Assembly: GCA_905198475.1 (NCBI GenBank) | Contig: CAJKCQ010000009.1 | Coordinates: forward strand, 1-47,544 | Length of the DNA stretch: 47,544 bases | From: an uncultured Sutterella sp. | GTDB taxonomy: Bacteria > Pseudomonadota > Gammaproteobacteria > Burkholderiales > Burkholderiaceae_F | Reading direction: 5' to 3' | Shown: positions 1 through 8,818 of the stretch, one piece after another | How positions within the stretch are numbered: position 1 is the first letter of the stretch | How the letters are laid out: the number at the start of each line of letters is the position of its first letter | Program-made: the position numbers and the translations under genes | The notes under the pieces: model-generated | The model's input: only the letters and a program-made list of their open reading frames with translations | Database searches by the model: none | What the model was told of the DNA's origin: nothing

Positions 1-2
1 CC

Positions 3-1748
3 GTGCCCGAACTCGCCGGCGTGCGCACGCGGCAGCTCGCGCGCATCGCGCGGCGCCGCGACGCGGCCGACGCCGTGGAGGCGGTCCGGCGGGAGTCCGC
101 CGTCGCGGGGCCCGAGCTTGAGCGCCTCCTCGAAGCCGCCCTCGAGGCGCAGACAGCGCCCGACCAGACCGAACGGTTCGAAGCCTTGAGCGCCGAGACG
201 GTTGCGCTCTCGCAGCGCATCTCCGAAGGGATGCACCGGCTCGACGCGGCGCAGGCGGCGCTCGAGCGCCGCATGCGCACGGAGCGGCTCGCCGAAGCCG
301 ACGCCGAAGCGCGCGAGGAGGTGATCAGCGCCGCGGCCGACCTTGAGCGCTCCGCGGCGCTGCGCTCGGGCCTCAAGGCGCCGCCCCCCAATGCGGCGCT
401 GCGCGGTGCGTTGAGGCTCTCCGCCAAGCGCCTGCGGAAGGCCTCGGAGGCGGTGCGCAGGACGGTTCTCGCGGCGCTCGACAAGCTCCCGCCCGGGAAC
501 GAACTTCCCGTGACGGACGAAAAACTCTCCGAAGAGGTGGCTGCCCTCGGCGAAGCACGCCGCCGCGGCGCATCGAACCCCGAGGAGGCGCTCTCGCCCG
601 AGACGACGCGCCGCATCCTCATCTGGAATTCCAAACGAACGCTTGAAGCGCGCCTCAAGGCCCTTTGGGCTGAGCTCGAGCGCATCGACGCGGCACTCAC
701 AGGCGACGCGCCGCAGCTGCGCGCCCCGAGGAGCTTCGGCGCGGCCGCGCTCGCCGCCGACTTTGCGGCCCTGCAGGCGATCGACCGCCGGCATGCGGCC
801 GACACCGAACGGCTCGTCGAACTCGCCTCCCGCTCCGAAACGCTGGAGGAAGAAGCGGACGTGCTCCGCGCGAGCCTCCCGGAAAAGGGCGTCTCCTTCG
901 AGTCGCCCGACGCGGCGCGCCTCGCGCGCGCCTCCGAAGCGTTGGCACAGCACCTCACGGTCCTGCGCGCGCTTCTCGGCGGCCGCCCCAACGCCGACAT
1001 CATTCCGACCGAAGCGGAGGCTGCCGGGGACGAGAAGGCCGCCCAGGCGCGTCCCCGCATGCTCGAGCGCCTCGCCCTCTGGGACGCGAAGGCGGAGAAA
1101 ATCGCCGCCGCCGCCCGGGCGCTCGCCGACTTCCGCTCGGTCTTCCTCGCGCCCACGAAGGACCCGCTCTCCGCCCAGAAGCTCGCGATGCTCGAGAAGT
1201 CGCTCCGCCACGGGTTCGCGCTCGACGCCGAGGCGCGCTCGGCCCTCGGCGCGGCGGGGGAGGCCGCTGCGCCCCTCGACTTCGACGCGGCGGCGGCCGG
1301 GGCGCCTGATGTGCCGGCGGCTCCCGCAACGCCCCCCGTCCCGACCGTCCGGGAGGCGCCGCCCGCGCCCCGGGAGACGCCCCGCGCGGCCGCCTCCGGC
1401 GACCGCCGGGAGGACCTCGAGGCGCTGCGGGACATTCTTCCCGTCTGGCGCTCCGACCTCCCGAAGCCCGTGCTCGCGGACCTCGTTCCCTCGGAGGAGG
1501 ATGCGGCCGCCCGCCACGACCTCGCGGAGCTGCGCGCGCGACTCCTCGAGCGCGCCGAGCGCCGGCGCAGCTTCTCGGCGCGCATCGACGCGATCGAATC
1601 GCGGCTCGCCGAAGCGAAGGCGCGGCTCGGGAATCCGCTCTCCGACGCGGCCGAGACGCAGTCCTTCGTCGATGCGCTCCTCGCCGACGCGGAGGGCTTC
1701 TCCAAGGAGCTCGCCGCCCTCAGGAACGCAAACGCCCGGCGGGCATGA
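3..1748 (+). CDS. Unidentified alanine-rich coiled-coil protein, 5' end cut by window
   Basis: I do not recognise this protein. The frame is open to the left edge, so the GTG at 3 is probably internal and the visible 581 residues are only the C-terminal part. It is very rich in Ala, Arg, Glu and Leu, with long stretches of heptad-like helix (about residues 1-400). A Pro/Ala/Thr-rich hinge follows at about 430-470, then a final helical block of about 110 residues ending in RNANARRA. I see no Walker motif, membrane segment or catalytic signature. It runs toward lpxC and shares a hairpin terminator with it, so it is outside the dcw operon. A structural or DNA- or envelope-associated coiled coil is possible, but no function can be assigned. 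The codon use looks native. Confidence 0.7.
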   Translation: MPELAGVRTRQLARIARRRDAADAVEAVRRESAVAGPELERLLEAALEAQTAPDQTERFEALSAETVALSQRISEGMHRLDAAQAALERRMRTERLAEADAEAREEVISAAADLERSAALRSGLKAPPPNAALRGALRLSAKRLRKASEAVRRTVLAALDKLPPGNELPVTDEKLSEEVAALGEARRRGASNPEEALSPETTRRILIWNSKRTLEARLKALWAELERIDAALTGDAPQLRAPRSFGAAALAADFAALQAIDRRHAADTERLVELASRSETLEEEADVLRASLPEKGVSFESPDAARLARASEALAQHLTVLRALLGGRPNADIIPTEAEAAGDEKAAQARPRMLERLALWDAKAEKIAAAARALADFRSVFLAPTKDPLSAQKLAMLEKSLRHGFALDAEARSALGAAGEAAAPLDFDAAAAGAPDVPAAPATPPVPTVREAPPAPRETPRAAASGDRREDLEALRDILPVWRSDLPKPVLADLVPSEEDAAARHDLAELRARLLERAERRRSFSARIDAIESRLAEAKARLGNPLSDAAETQSFVDALLADAEGFSKELAALRNANARRA

Positions 1749-1763
1749 AGTCGTCGGGCGTTT
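1730..1763. terminator. Hairpin between convergent orf1 and lpxC
   Basis: A 9-bp perfect stem (AAACGCCCG paired with CGGGCGTTT) surrounds the stop codon of the plus-strand gene. It lies about 45 nt past the lpxC stop. The A and T ends make it work as an intrinsic terminator in either direction. Inferred from sequence symmetry only. Confidence 0.6.
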
Positions 1764-1806
1764 CAGGGAAGCGCCGGGGCGCTTCGGAGGATGCGGGGGC
1801 GGAGCC

Positions 1807-2751
1807 TCAGAGCGGCAGCCCCCGGTCGTCGTCTTCGGGCCGGGCCGCGGCGGGCTGCGGCCAGAAGTCCACGGGGCAGTCCTTCGCGTGCTCGAAGGTC
1901 ACCTCCTCCCAGGCGTCGGGCTCGGAGAGGAGCTTTCGCAGGAGCTGGTTGTTGAGGCCGTGGCCGGACTTCTCGGCGACGTAGTGCGCGAGAAGCGGAG
2001 CGCCGAGGACGTAGAGGTCGCCCATGGCGTCGAGGATCTTGTGCTTCACGAACTCGCCCTGCTCGCGCAGCCCCCCGGGGTTGAGCACGCGGAACTCGTC
2101 CATCACGATCGCGTTGTCGAGCGAGCCGCCTTGAGCGAGCCCGATGCGGCGGAGCATCTCGACGTCCTGCACGAAGCCGAAGGTACGGCAGTGGGAGACG
2201 GCCTGTTCGTAGTTCACCTTCGCGAAGTCCACGTCGGCGTACTGGTCGGTCGCGTCGATCGCGGGGTGCCCGAAGGCGATTTTGAAGGAGAGCCGGAACC
2301 CTTCATGGGGCTCGAGGCGCGCGAGCTTGTCGCCCTCGCGCACTTCGACGGGCTTGAGAATCCGCACGAAGCGCCGCGGCGCATCCTGCTCGACCAAACC
2401 CGCGCTGTGGATGAGGTAGACGAAGGCCGCGCCCGAGCCGTCCATCACCGGAATTTCGGGAGCGTTCACCTCGACGAGGCAGTTGTCCACGCCGAGGCCG
2501 CTGAAGGCGCTCATCAGGTGTTCGATGGTCGCGACCGCCGCCCGGCCCACGTTCACCGTGGTCGCCATGCGGGTGTCATTCACGTTGGTGGGCTTCGCCG
2601 GAATGTCCACCGCGGGCTCGAGGTCCACGCGGCGGAAGACGATGCCGGTGTCGGCGGGGGCGGGATGCATCACGAGCCGGATCTTGCGGCCGCTGTGAAG
2701 CCCGATCCCCACCGCGGCGACCGATTCGCCGAGAGTGCGCTGACGGAACAT
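1807..2751 (-). CDS. lpxC: UDP-3-O-acyl-N-acetylglucosamine deacetylase LpxC
   Basis: LpxC is the zinc hydrolase of the committed, second step of lipid A synthesis; it removes the N-acetyl group from UDP-3-O-acyl-GlcNAc in the cytosol. The 314-residue length is normal for the family. The zinc ligands and catalytic residues are in their usual motifs: TIEHLMSAF with H78, VKHKILDAMGDL with H237 and D241, and SGHGLNN with H264. PVMDGS at about 101-106 is also conserved. It is the last gene of the dcw cluster, starting 4 nt after the ftsZ stop, which is the usual proteobacterial position. The C-terminal tail (about 295-314) is Pro/Ala/Asp-rich and unconserved. Assignment is secure. Confidence 0.97.
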   Translation of the reverse strand: MFRQRTLGESVAAVGIGLHSGRKIRLVMHPAPADTGIVFRRVDLEPAVDIPAKPTNVNDTRMATTVNVGRAAVATIEHLMSAFSGLGVDNCLVEVNAPEIPVMDGSGAAFVYLIHSAGLVEQDAPRRFVRILKPVEVREGDKLARLEPHEGFRLSFKIAFGHPAIDATDQYADVDFAKVNYEQAVSHCRTFGFVQDVEMLRRIGLAQGGSLDNAIVMDEFRVLNPGGLREQGEFVKHKILDAMGDLYVLGAPLLAHYVAEKSGHGLNNQLLRKLLSEPDAWEEVTFEHAKDCPVDFWPQPAAARPEDDDRGLPL

Positions 2752-2755
2752 CTTC

Positions 2756-3970
2756 TTAGCTGCCGCTCGTGCGCAGATAGGTCGGAATCGCGTAGCCGCC
2801 GGCCGAAGGAATCGCGGCGGGTTCGCCCGGATTCTGCGCGGGCGGCTGCTGCGCGGCGTCGCCCGCAGGCTGCTGCTGCGCGCCGCGGCCGATGTCGTTC
2901 AGGGTCGGCGCGGAATAGGTCGGAATGTCGGGAGCGGCCGCCGGATTCGTGAAGCCCGCGCCCATGTTGGGCATGCCGGGCTGGCCCGAGCCATCGTCGG
3001 GGGAAGCCGGGTCGAACGGGTTGTCGAGGCCCGTCGCCACGACGGTGACGCGCACCTCGTCGCCCATCTCCTCGGAGATAGCCGAGCCGAAGATCACGTT
3101 CGCCTGCTTGGCGACGAAGGTGTTGAGCACGCCCATCGCCTCGCGGATCTCCGCGAGGGTGAGGCTTTCGTCGCCCGTGAAGTAGACGAGCATGCCGCGG
3201 GCGCCCTGCAGGTTCGCGCCCTCGAGGAGCGGGCAGGCGATCGCCTTTTCGGCCGCCACGCGCGCGCGGTCCGGACCCGCGGCGGTCGCGAGACCGATGA
3301 TGGCGCTGCCGCGCTCGCTCATGACGGTCTTGAGGTCCTCGAAGTCCACGTTGATCGTGCCCGGCGTGTGGATGATCTCGGCGATGCCGACGCAGGCCTT
3401 GTAGAGCACCTCGTTGGAGGTCTCGAAGCACTCCTTCATCGTCGCGTTGGGCGGGCACTCCTCTTCGAGCTTCTCGTTGAGGATGACGATCATCGAGTCC
3501 ACCTTGCTCTTGAGGTTCTCAATGCCGAGCTCGGCCGTGCGCATGCGGCGCGCGCCCTCGAAACTGAAGGGCTTGGTGACGACCGCCACCGTGAGGATTC
3601 CCATCTCCTTGGCGATCTCGGCGATCACGGGCGCGGCGCCCGTGCCCGTGCCGCCGCCCATGCCGGCGGTGATGAAGAGCAGATTGGCGCCGCGGATCGC
3701 CTCGGCGACCTGCTCGCGCTTCTCCTGGGCCGCCGCCGCGCCGATCTCCGGACGCGCGCCCGCGCCGAGCCCGGTGCTGCCGAGCTGGATGTTGACGTGC
3801 GCCTTCGAGCGCTGCAGCGCCTGATGATCCGTATTGGCAGCGATGAACTCAATGCCCTTGGCGCCGTGCGTGATCATGTGCTCGACGGCGTTGCCGCCGC
3901 CGCCGCCCACGCCGATCACCTTGATCACGGTCTTGAGGGGATCAAAATCAGGAAGGACTTCAAAAGGCAT
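2756..3970 (-). CDS. ftsZ: Cell division GTPase FtsZ
   Basis: FtsZ is the tubulin homologue that forms the Z ring. The 404 residues contain the nucleotide-binding glycine loop VGGGGGNA (21-28), the tubulin signature GMGGGTGTG (103-111) and the T7 synergy loop with NVDFEDLK (207-214), which completes the GTPase site of the neighbouring subunit. A Pro/Gln/Ala-rich linker (about 325-390) leads to a short C-terminal peptide, IPTYLR (395-400), which binds FtsA and other partners. That peptide departs from the common D-I-P-A-F-L form, having Ala before the Ile and Tyr for Phe. It is preceded by ftsA with 67 nt between them and followed almost directly by lpxC. Confidence 0.98.
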   Translation of the reverse strand: MPFEVLPDFDPLKTVIKVIGVGGGGGNAVEHMITHGAKGIEFIAANTDHQALQRSKAHVNIQLGSTGLGAGARPEIGAAAAQEKREQVAEAIRGANLLFITAGMGGGTGTGAAPVIAEIAKEMGILTVAVVTKPFSFEGARRMRTAELGIENLKSKVDSMIVILNEKLEEECPPNATMKECFETSNEVLYKACVGIAEIIHTPGTINVDFEDLKTVMSERGSAIIGLATAAGPDRARVAAEKAIACPLLEGANLQGARGMLVYFTGDESLTLAEIREAMGVLNTFVAKQANVIFGSAISEEMGDEVRVTVVATGLDNPFDPASPDDGSGQPGMPNMGAGFTNPAAAPDIPTYSAPTLNDIGRGAQQQPAGDAAQQPPAQNPGEPAAIPSAGGYAIPTYLRTSGS

Positions 3971-4037
3971 CTCTAACCTCAGGAGGAAAAGTCTCGAAAT
4001 TATCCAATATGTCGGGGGCCCGTGGGGGCGGCGCGCG

Positions 4038-5285
4038 TCAGTAGTCCCCGATGAAGAAGGTCTTCACGCGTCCGAAGAAACCCGCACCGCGGCGCACGCC
4101 GTACGCGCGCTCGTCGCCCTTGGCGCTCTCGGTCAAGGCGCATTTGATGAGCCCGGCGGCCACCACCGCGTCGGGGCGGCCAGTGACGTGCGTCTCGCCC
4201 TCGACTTCGCGCGGGATGCCGATGCGCACGCGGCGCCCAAGCACCTCGGCCGCCTCGTCGGTGATGCCGGGGAGCATTGCGCCGCCGCCCGTGAGCACCA
4301 CGAGCTCGACGTGCTCGAGCGCGCCCGCGTCGGCGAGGAGCTTTCTGTAGATGCCGAAGAACTGCCGTACGCGCGCCGAGAGCGTCTTCACGACGAGCTC
4401 GCGCAGGTAGGGACGCGAAACGCCGCCCTTCTGCTCGATCTGCACGACCTCGTGCGGCAGGACCTCCGAGGGGCGGCATTCGCCCACGGCGCACTTGAGC
4501 CGCTCGGCGTCGTCGAGCCCGATGCCGAGCACCATCGCGAGGTCGCGCGTGAGGAGCTCCGCCCCCCAGGGACGCACGTCGGTGAACTGCACGCGGTTTT
4601 CCGAAAAGACGATGAGTGAGGTGGTTTCGGCGCCGATGTCGATCAGCACCGAGCCGCAGATGCGCTCCGTCTCCGAGAGCGCCGCCATCGCGGCCGCCCA
4701 GGGGTGCGGCTCGTAGTTGAGAAGCTCAAGCCCCACGCGCTGGATGCAGCGCTTGAGGTTCTTCGCGGCGAGCGCGGACCCGTAGAGCGCGTGCACGTGG
4801 CACTCGAGCTTCGGGCCCATGAGGCTCTTCGGATCGTCGGTGACGACGTCGCCGCACTTGTAGCCCTGCTCGATGAGCTTGATGAGGTCGCGCCACGGAG
4901 GAGCGGCGCGCAGTGCCGACTGGCGCGCGTTCTCCGCGACCTGATCGACGTCGACGGTGCGCACCTCGCTGCCGCGCAGCACCGTCTGACCGGTGCAGTT
5001 CGCGCTCACGAGCGACCCGCCGCCGATCGAGGCCCAGACGCCGCTGATCTGCAGGTCGGCCGTGTACTGCGCGTCGCGCACGGCCCTCTGAATCGAGGCG
5101 ACCGCCTCCTGCACGTTCGTGACGCACCCCTTTTCGAGACCCACCGACTCCGCCTGTCCGATGCCGAGGATGCGCAGCGACCCGGGCTCGTTCCCGGGAC
5201 GCGCGACAAGACAGAGCACCTTGCTCGAACCGGCGTCGAGTGCGGCGAAGACTTCGTTCTCCTTGGTCTGCTTCTGCGGCTTCAT
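4038..5285 (-). CDS. ftsA: Cell division protein FtsA
   Basis: FtsA is an actin-fold ATPase that tethers FtsZ to the inner membrane and recruits later division proteins. The 415-residue protein opens with AALDAGSSKVLCLVA (phosphate 1 loop, about 14-28) and has a second phosphate loop, DIGAETTSLIVF, in the middle. LTGGGAMLPGI is the adenosine motif. It ends with the amphipathic helix GFFGRVKTFFIGDY, the membrane-targeting sequence of FtsA. Its ATG overlaps the ftsQ TGA by the classic ATGA, indicating translational coupling. ftsZ follows 67 nt downstream. Confidence 0.97.
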   Translation of the reverse strand: MKPQKQTKENEVFAALDAGSSKVLCLVARPGNEPGSLRILGIGQAESVGLEKGCVTNVQEAVASIQRAVRDAQYTADLQISGVWASIGGGSLVSANCTGQTVLRGSEVRTVDVDQVAENARQSALRAAPPWRDLIKLIEQGYKCGDVVTDDPKSLMGPKLECHVHALYGSALAAKNLKRCIQRVGLELLNYEPHPWAAAMAALSETERICGSVLIDIGAETTSLIVFSENRVQFTDVRPWGAELLTRDLAMVLGIGLDDAERLKCAVGECRPSEVLPHEVVQIEQKGGVSRPYLRELVVKTLSARVRQFFGIYRKLLADAGALEHVELVVLTGGGAMLPGITDEAAEVLGRRVRIGIPREVEGETHVTGRPDAVVAAGLIKCALTESAKGDERAYGVRRGAGFFGRVKTFFIGDY

Positions 5286-6364
5286 AGTGCTGAGAGGGGT
5301 GTCTGAGGGGTGTCGGGTGTGTCTGCTTGAGGCGCCGCCCCGGCTGCGGGGACGACGGGGGAGGCCGGAAGGGGCTCCGCCGCGGTCGTCTCGGCCGCAT
5401 CGGCCGCATCGGCCGCGGCGTCTTCGGCGTCGTCGACGGTTTCCGCGCCCTCGGCCTCGCCCGCCGCGTCCTCCGCCCGTTCGGTCTCGGCCGCACGGGC
5501 GACTTCGGCAAGATAGGCGGCGAGGGCCGTCCGGTCAACCTTGCCCGCGGCGATCGCGCGCCGGTAGCGCGCGTCGATCGACGACGGGGGGCCGCCCAGG
5601 AGTTCGGCCATCTTCGGATAGGCCGCAACCACCTGCCGCAGGCGCTCCTCGACGGGTGCGCCCGAACTTTCGCGCCCGAGCTCGACCTTCGTCGGCGGAA
5701 TCGTCGGGCTCTGGAAAGTGAGCGACCAGCTGCCGCGGTCCGAGAGCGTTACGTCGGAGACGAAGACGCCGAGGTCGCGCATCATGCTCGAAAAGCGCCG
5801 GTAGCGACGCAGGAGCTCGGGCACCTCGTCGGCCGTGCCCGAGAGGCTCGGCAGATGCGAGGCCTCCACGCCCTCGTCGGGATTGGCCGCGAAGAGCCGC
5901 CCCTCGACGCTCACGAGCCGCCCGTCCTCGAACTGCGCGACCGCCTCGTAGACGGTCACCTCAATCACAAGCCGGTCGGGCCAGACGCGGCGCACGACCG
6001 CGTACTTCACCCAGGGCACGGTTTCGGCGGCTGCGCGCACCGCGTCGAGGTCGGCGGAGAAATAGGTCGTCCCTTCGAGAAGCGGCTCGACCGCCTCGCG
6101 CAGGCGCGCAAGAGGCACCTTCTCCGTGTCGCCCTTCATCTCGAGGCGCTTCAGAGTGAGGTAGTCCTTGCCCGCGGCCGGAACCTGCGTCCACAGAAGG
6201 GCCGCGGTCCCTATGAGGACTGCGGCGCACCCGAGGCGCAGCAGAAGGCCCGTGCGCAGGCGCCGGGGGCGGGCGGCGCCCGCCCCCTCCCGTCGGGATT
6301 CGTCAAGGGGAATCTGCCGGAGCGCCTCGCCGGGCGCGACCGATTCCGGATGCCGGTCGGACAA
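5282..6364 (-). CDS. ftsQ: Cell division protein FtsQ with long acidic C-terminal tail (TTG start)
   Basis: FtsQ is the bitopic inner-membrane hub of the divisome that binds FtsB and FtsL. I place the start at a TTG (6364) because a strong AAGGAAGG ribosome site lies 5 nt upstream and the ddlB stop is 17 nt before it. Longer in-frame versions would lie inside ddlB. The 360 residues contain a basic cytoplasmic segment (1-38), one membrane helix (39-58), a POTRA domain (about 68-140) and the FtsQ beta domain (about 145-260). Residues 288-360 are an Ala/Glu/Asp- then Pro-rich tail not usual for FtsQ, whose members are generally about 250-290 residues. The stop overlaps the ftsA start. Confidence 0.92.
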   Translation of the reverse strand: MSDRHPESVAPGEALRQIPLDESRREGAGAARPRRLRTGLLLRLGCAAVLIGTAALLWTQVPAAGKDYLTLKRLEMKGDTEKVPLARLREAVEPLLEGTTYFSADLDAVRAAAETVPWVKYAVVRRVWPDRLVIEVTVYEAVAQFEDGRLVSVEGRLFAANPDEGVEASHLPSLSGTADEVPELLRRYRRFSSMMRDLGVFVSDVTLSDRGSWSLTFQSPTIPPTKVELGRESSGAPVEERLRQVVAAYPKMAELLGGPPSSIDARYRRAIAAGKVDRTALAAYLAEVARAAETERAEDAAGEAEGAETVDDAEDAAADAADAAETTAAEPLPASPVVPAAGAAPQADTPDTPQTPLSAL

Positions 6365-6381
6365 CGTCGCCTTCCTTCGCG

Positions 6382-7332
6382 TCAGTCGGTCTCGGCGAGG
6401 CCGAGCAGCTTCATGCAGAGCGAGGCGTAGTCGAGGTCCACCGCACGGGCGGCCATCGGCACGAGCGAATGCGGCGTCATGCCGGGCGCGGTGTTGATCT
6501 CGAGAAGCACGAAGCTCCCGTCGGGGCGCTGGAGTGCGTCCACGCGCGACCAGCCGCGGCAGCCGAGAACGGCGAAGGCCTTTTCGCAGATCGCGGCGAG
6601 GTGCTTCGCGGGCGCCTCGTCGAGCGCCGCCGGGCATTCGTAGCGCACCACGTCGGTGTAGTACTTGTTCTGGAAGTCGTAGCTGCCCTCGGGAGCGATG
6701 ATCTCGATCACCGGGAGCGCCTTCCCGTCAATAAGCGCGATCGTGAATTCGCGTCCGTGGACGTACTCCTCGACGAGCGCCGTGTCGGCGCCGCCGCGCT
6801 GTGCGGCATCGAGAGCCGCGCGCAGGCTCTCAACTGTCACGTCGTCCTTCTGAAGCTTCGTCACGCCGATCGACGAGCCGTCGTGGTCGGGCTTCACGAC
6901 GAGGCCCGAAGCGCCGTACCGCGCGATCAGGCGCGCGAGCTCCTCGTCGGAGGCGCCGGCGACGACGCGCTCGCCCTCGGGAACGGGCAGCCCCGCGGCG
7001 CGCCAGAGGGTCTTCGTGAGCTCCTTGTCCATGGCGACCGCCGAGGCGGTGACGCCCGGGCCCGTGTAGGGAATCCCGAGGCAGTTGAGGAGCCCCTGGA
7101 CGGAGCCGTCTTCACCCAGCTTCCCGTGAAGCGCGATGAAGGCCGCGTCGAAGCGCCCTTCCTCGAGGAACCCCACGGCGTCGCAGGCCGGGTCCCAGGT
7201 CTCGACTTCAAGGCCCTTGGAGCGGAGCGCCTCGACGACGCCGCGGCCCGAAAGAAAGGACACCTCGCGCTCGGCGGAGATGCCGCCCTGGAGGACCACC
7301 ACGCGCTTCAATTCATTGGCTGCTCTGGTCAT
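6382..7332 (-). CDS. ddlB: D-alanine-D-alanine ligase
   Basis: DdlB is a cytosolic ATP-grasp enzyme that makes D-Ala-D-Ala for the peptidoglycan pentapeptide. The chosen ATG (7332) is preceded by an AGGAAGAG ribosome site and gives 316 residues, the family length. The N-terminal VVVLQGGISAEREVSFLSG carries the substrate-binding glycines and Glu. The central part has LVVKPDHDGSSIGV (ATP-grasp lid). VLGCRGWSRVD and the metal-binding FVLLEINTAPGMTPHS stand near the C-terminus. It lies between murC and ftsQ, as in most proteobacterial dcw clusters. The longer reading from 7392 has no ribosome site and adds unconserved residues. Confidence 0.96.
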   Translation of the reverse strand: MTRAANELKRVVVLQGGISAEREVSFLSGRGVVEALRSKGLEVETWDPACDAVGFLEEGRFDAAFIALHGKLGEDGSVQGLLNCLGIPYTGPGVTASAVAMDKELTKTLWRAAGLPVPEGERVVAGASDEELARLIARYGASGLVVKPDHDGSSIGVTKLQKDDVTVESLRAALDAAQRGGADTALVEEYVHGREFTIALIDGKALPVIEIIAPEGSYDFQNKYYTDVVRYECPAALDEAPAKHLAAICEKAFAVLGCRGWSRVDALQRPDGSFVLLEINTAPGMTPHSLVPMAARAVDLDYASLCMKLLGLAETD

Positions 7333-7375
7333 TTCTCTTCTCTTCCTACATCCATCATGGGAGGCCGCGCACTTC

Positions 7376-8773
7376 TCAGACGCGGCCGGCAAGCAGGGGC
7401 GCGACGCGCCCGATCGAGCCCGCGCCCATCGTGATCACCACGTCGCCGTCGCGCGCGATGGCGTGCACGGCCTGCGGCACGTCCTCGATCTTCGCGACCA
7501 CGGGTCCGTGGAAGCCCTGCGCGGCGATCGCGCGGGCGAGGTGCGCGCTGTCGGCGCCCTCGATGGGCGCCTCGCCCGCCGGGTAGACCTCAGCGAGCAC
7601 AAGTCCGTCCACGTCCTCGAGCACCTTCACGAAGGCGTCGAAGCAGTCGCGGGTGCGCGTGTAGCGGTGCGGCTGGAAGGCGACCACGATGCGCCGCCCG
7701 GGGAAGGCCCCGCGCACGGCCGCAAGCGTCGCGGCCATCTCGTGCGGATGGTGGCCGTAGTCGTCGATCAGCGTGAAGCTCCCGGTGATGCGTCCGGAGG
7801 CGTCGCGCAGGGGCACTTCGCCCCACTGCGCGAAGCGCCGCCCGACGCCGCGGAATTCAGCAAGCCCGCGCGTGATGTCGGCGTCCTTCACGCCCGCGAT
7901 CGTCGCGATCGCGATCGCGGCGAGGGCGTTGCGCACGTTGTGCACGCCGGGCAGATTGAGCACGACGGGCAGCGGCGGATGGTCGGGGCGCAGCGCCGTG
8001 AAGCGCATGCGGGTGCCTTCGGCCGCCACGTCGATCGCACGCACGTCGGCGTCGGGCGAGAGCCCGTAGCCGATCACGGGCTTCGTCACGCGCGGACGGA
8101 TCGCGCGCACGTTCTCGTCGTCCACGCAGAGGACGGCAACGCCGTAGAAGGGCAGCCGCTCGAGGAAGTCCACGAAGGCGGACTTCAGGCGCTCGAAGTC
8201 GTGCCCGTAGGTGTCCATGTGGTCTTCGTCGATGTTGGTGACCGCGGAGATGACGGGCGTGAGGTTGAGGAACGACGCGTCCGACTCATCGGCTTCGGCG
8301 ACCAGGAATTCGCCCGTGCCGAGGCGGGCGTTCGCGCCCGCGCTGTTGAGCTTCCCGCCGATCACGAAGGTCGGGTCGAGGCCGCCCGCGGCGAGCAGCG
8401 ACGCCGTGAGCGACGTGGTCGTGGTCTTGCCGTGGGCGCCCGCGATCGCGATGCCGCGGCGCAGGCGCATCAGTTCGGCGAGCATCACCGCGCGCGGCAC
8501 CACCGGGATGCCGAGTTCGCGGGCGGCGACCACCTCGGGGTTGTCGGCCTTCACGGCCGAGGAGACGATCACGGCGTCCGCCCCGCGGATGTTCTTCTTG
8601 TCGTGCCCGTAGGCGATGCGCGCGCCGAGCTCCTGCAGACGCTCGGTGACGGCCGTGTGCGCGATGTCCGAACCGCTCACGACGTAGCCGAGGTTGAGGA
8701 GCACTTCGGCGATGCCGCTCATGCCCGCGCCGCCGATGCCGACGAAATGCAGATGGTTGACCAGAAACTTCAC
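7376..8773 (-). CDS. murC: UDP-N-acetylmuramate-L-alanine ligase MurC
   Basis: MurC adds L-Ala to UDP-MurNAc, the first step of stem-peptide assembly in the cytosol. The 465-residue protein starts at GTG 8773 behind GAGAGAAG. It has the N-terminal UDP-binding loop HFVGIGGAGMSGIAE (about 9-23), the ATP P-loop AGAHGKTTTTS, the central-domain motif EADESDASFL, and NIDEDHMDTYG with catalytic carboxylates. The C-terminal domain contains DDYGHHPHE and FQPHRYTR. It lies between murG and ddlB with short gaps on both sides. Confidence 0.97.
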   Translation of the reverse strand: MKFLVNHLHFVGIGGAGMSGIAEVLLNLGYVVSGSDIAHTAVTERLQELGARIAYGHDKKNIRGADAVIVSSAVKADNPEVVAARELGIPVVPRAVMLAELMRLRRGIAIAGAHGKTTTTSLTASLLAAGGLDPTFVIGGKLNSAGANARLGTGEFLVAEADESDASFLNLTPVISAVTNIDEDHMDTYGHDFERLKSAFVDFLERLPFYGVAVLCVDDENVRAIRPRVTKPVIGYGLSPDADVRAIDVAAEGTRMRFTALRPDHPPLPVVLNLPGVHNVRNALAAIAIATIAGVKDADITRGLAEFRGVGRRFAQWGEVPLRDASGRITGSFTLIDDYGHHPHEMAATLAAVRGAFPGRRIVVAFQPHRYTRTRDCFDAFVKVLEDVDGLVLAEVYPAGEAPIEGADSAHLARAIAAQGFHGPVVAKIEDVPQAVHAIARDGDVVITMGAGSIGRVAPLLAGRV

Positions 8774-8818
8774 GTCTTCTTCTCTCTCAGTCTTTGCTGT
8801 GTTCTTTTCCGCGGCGCG

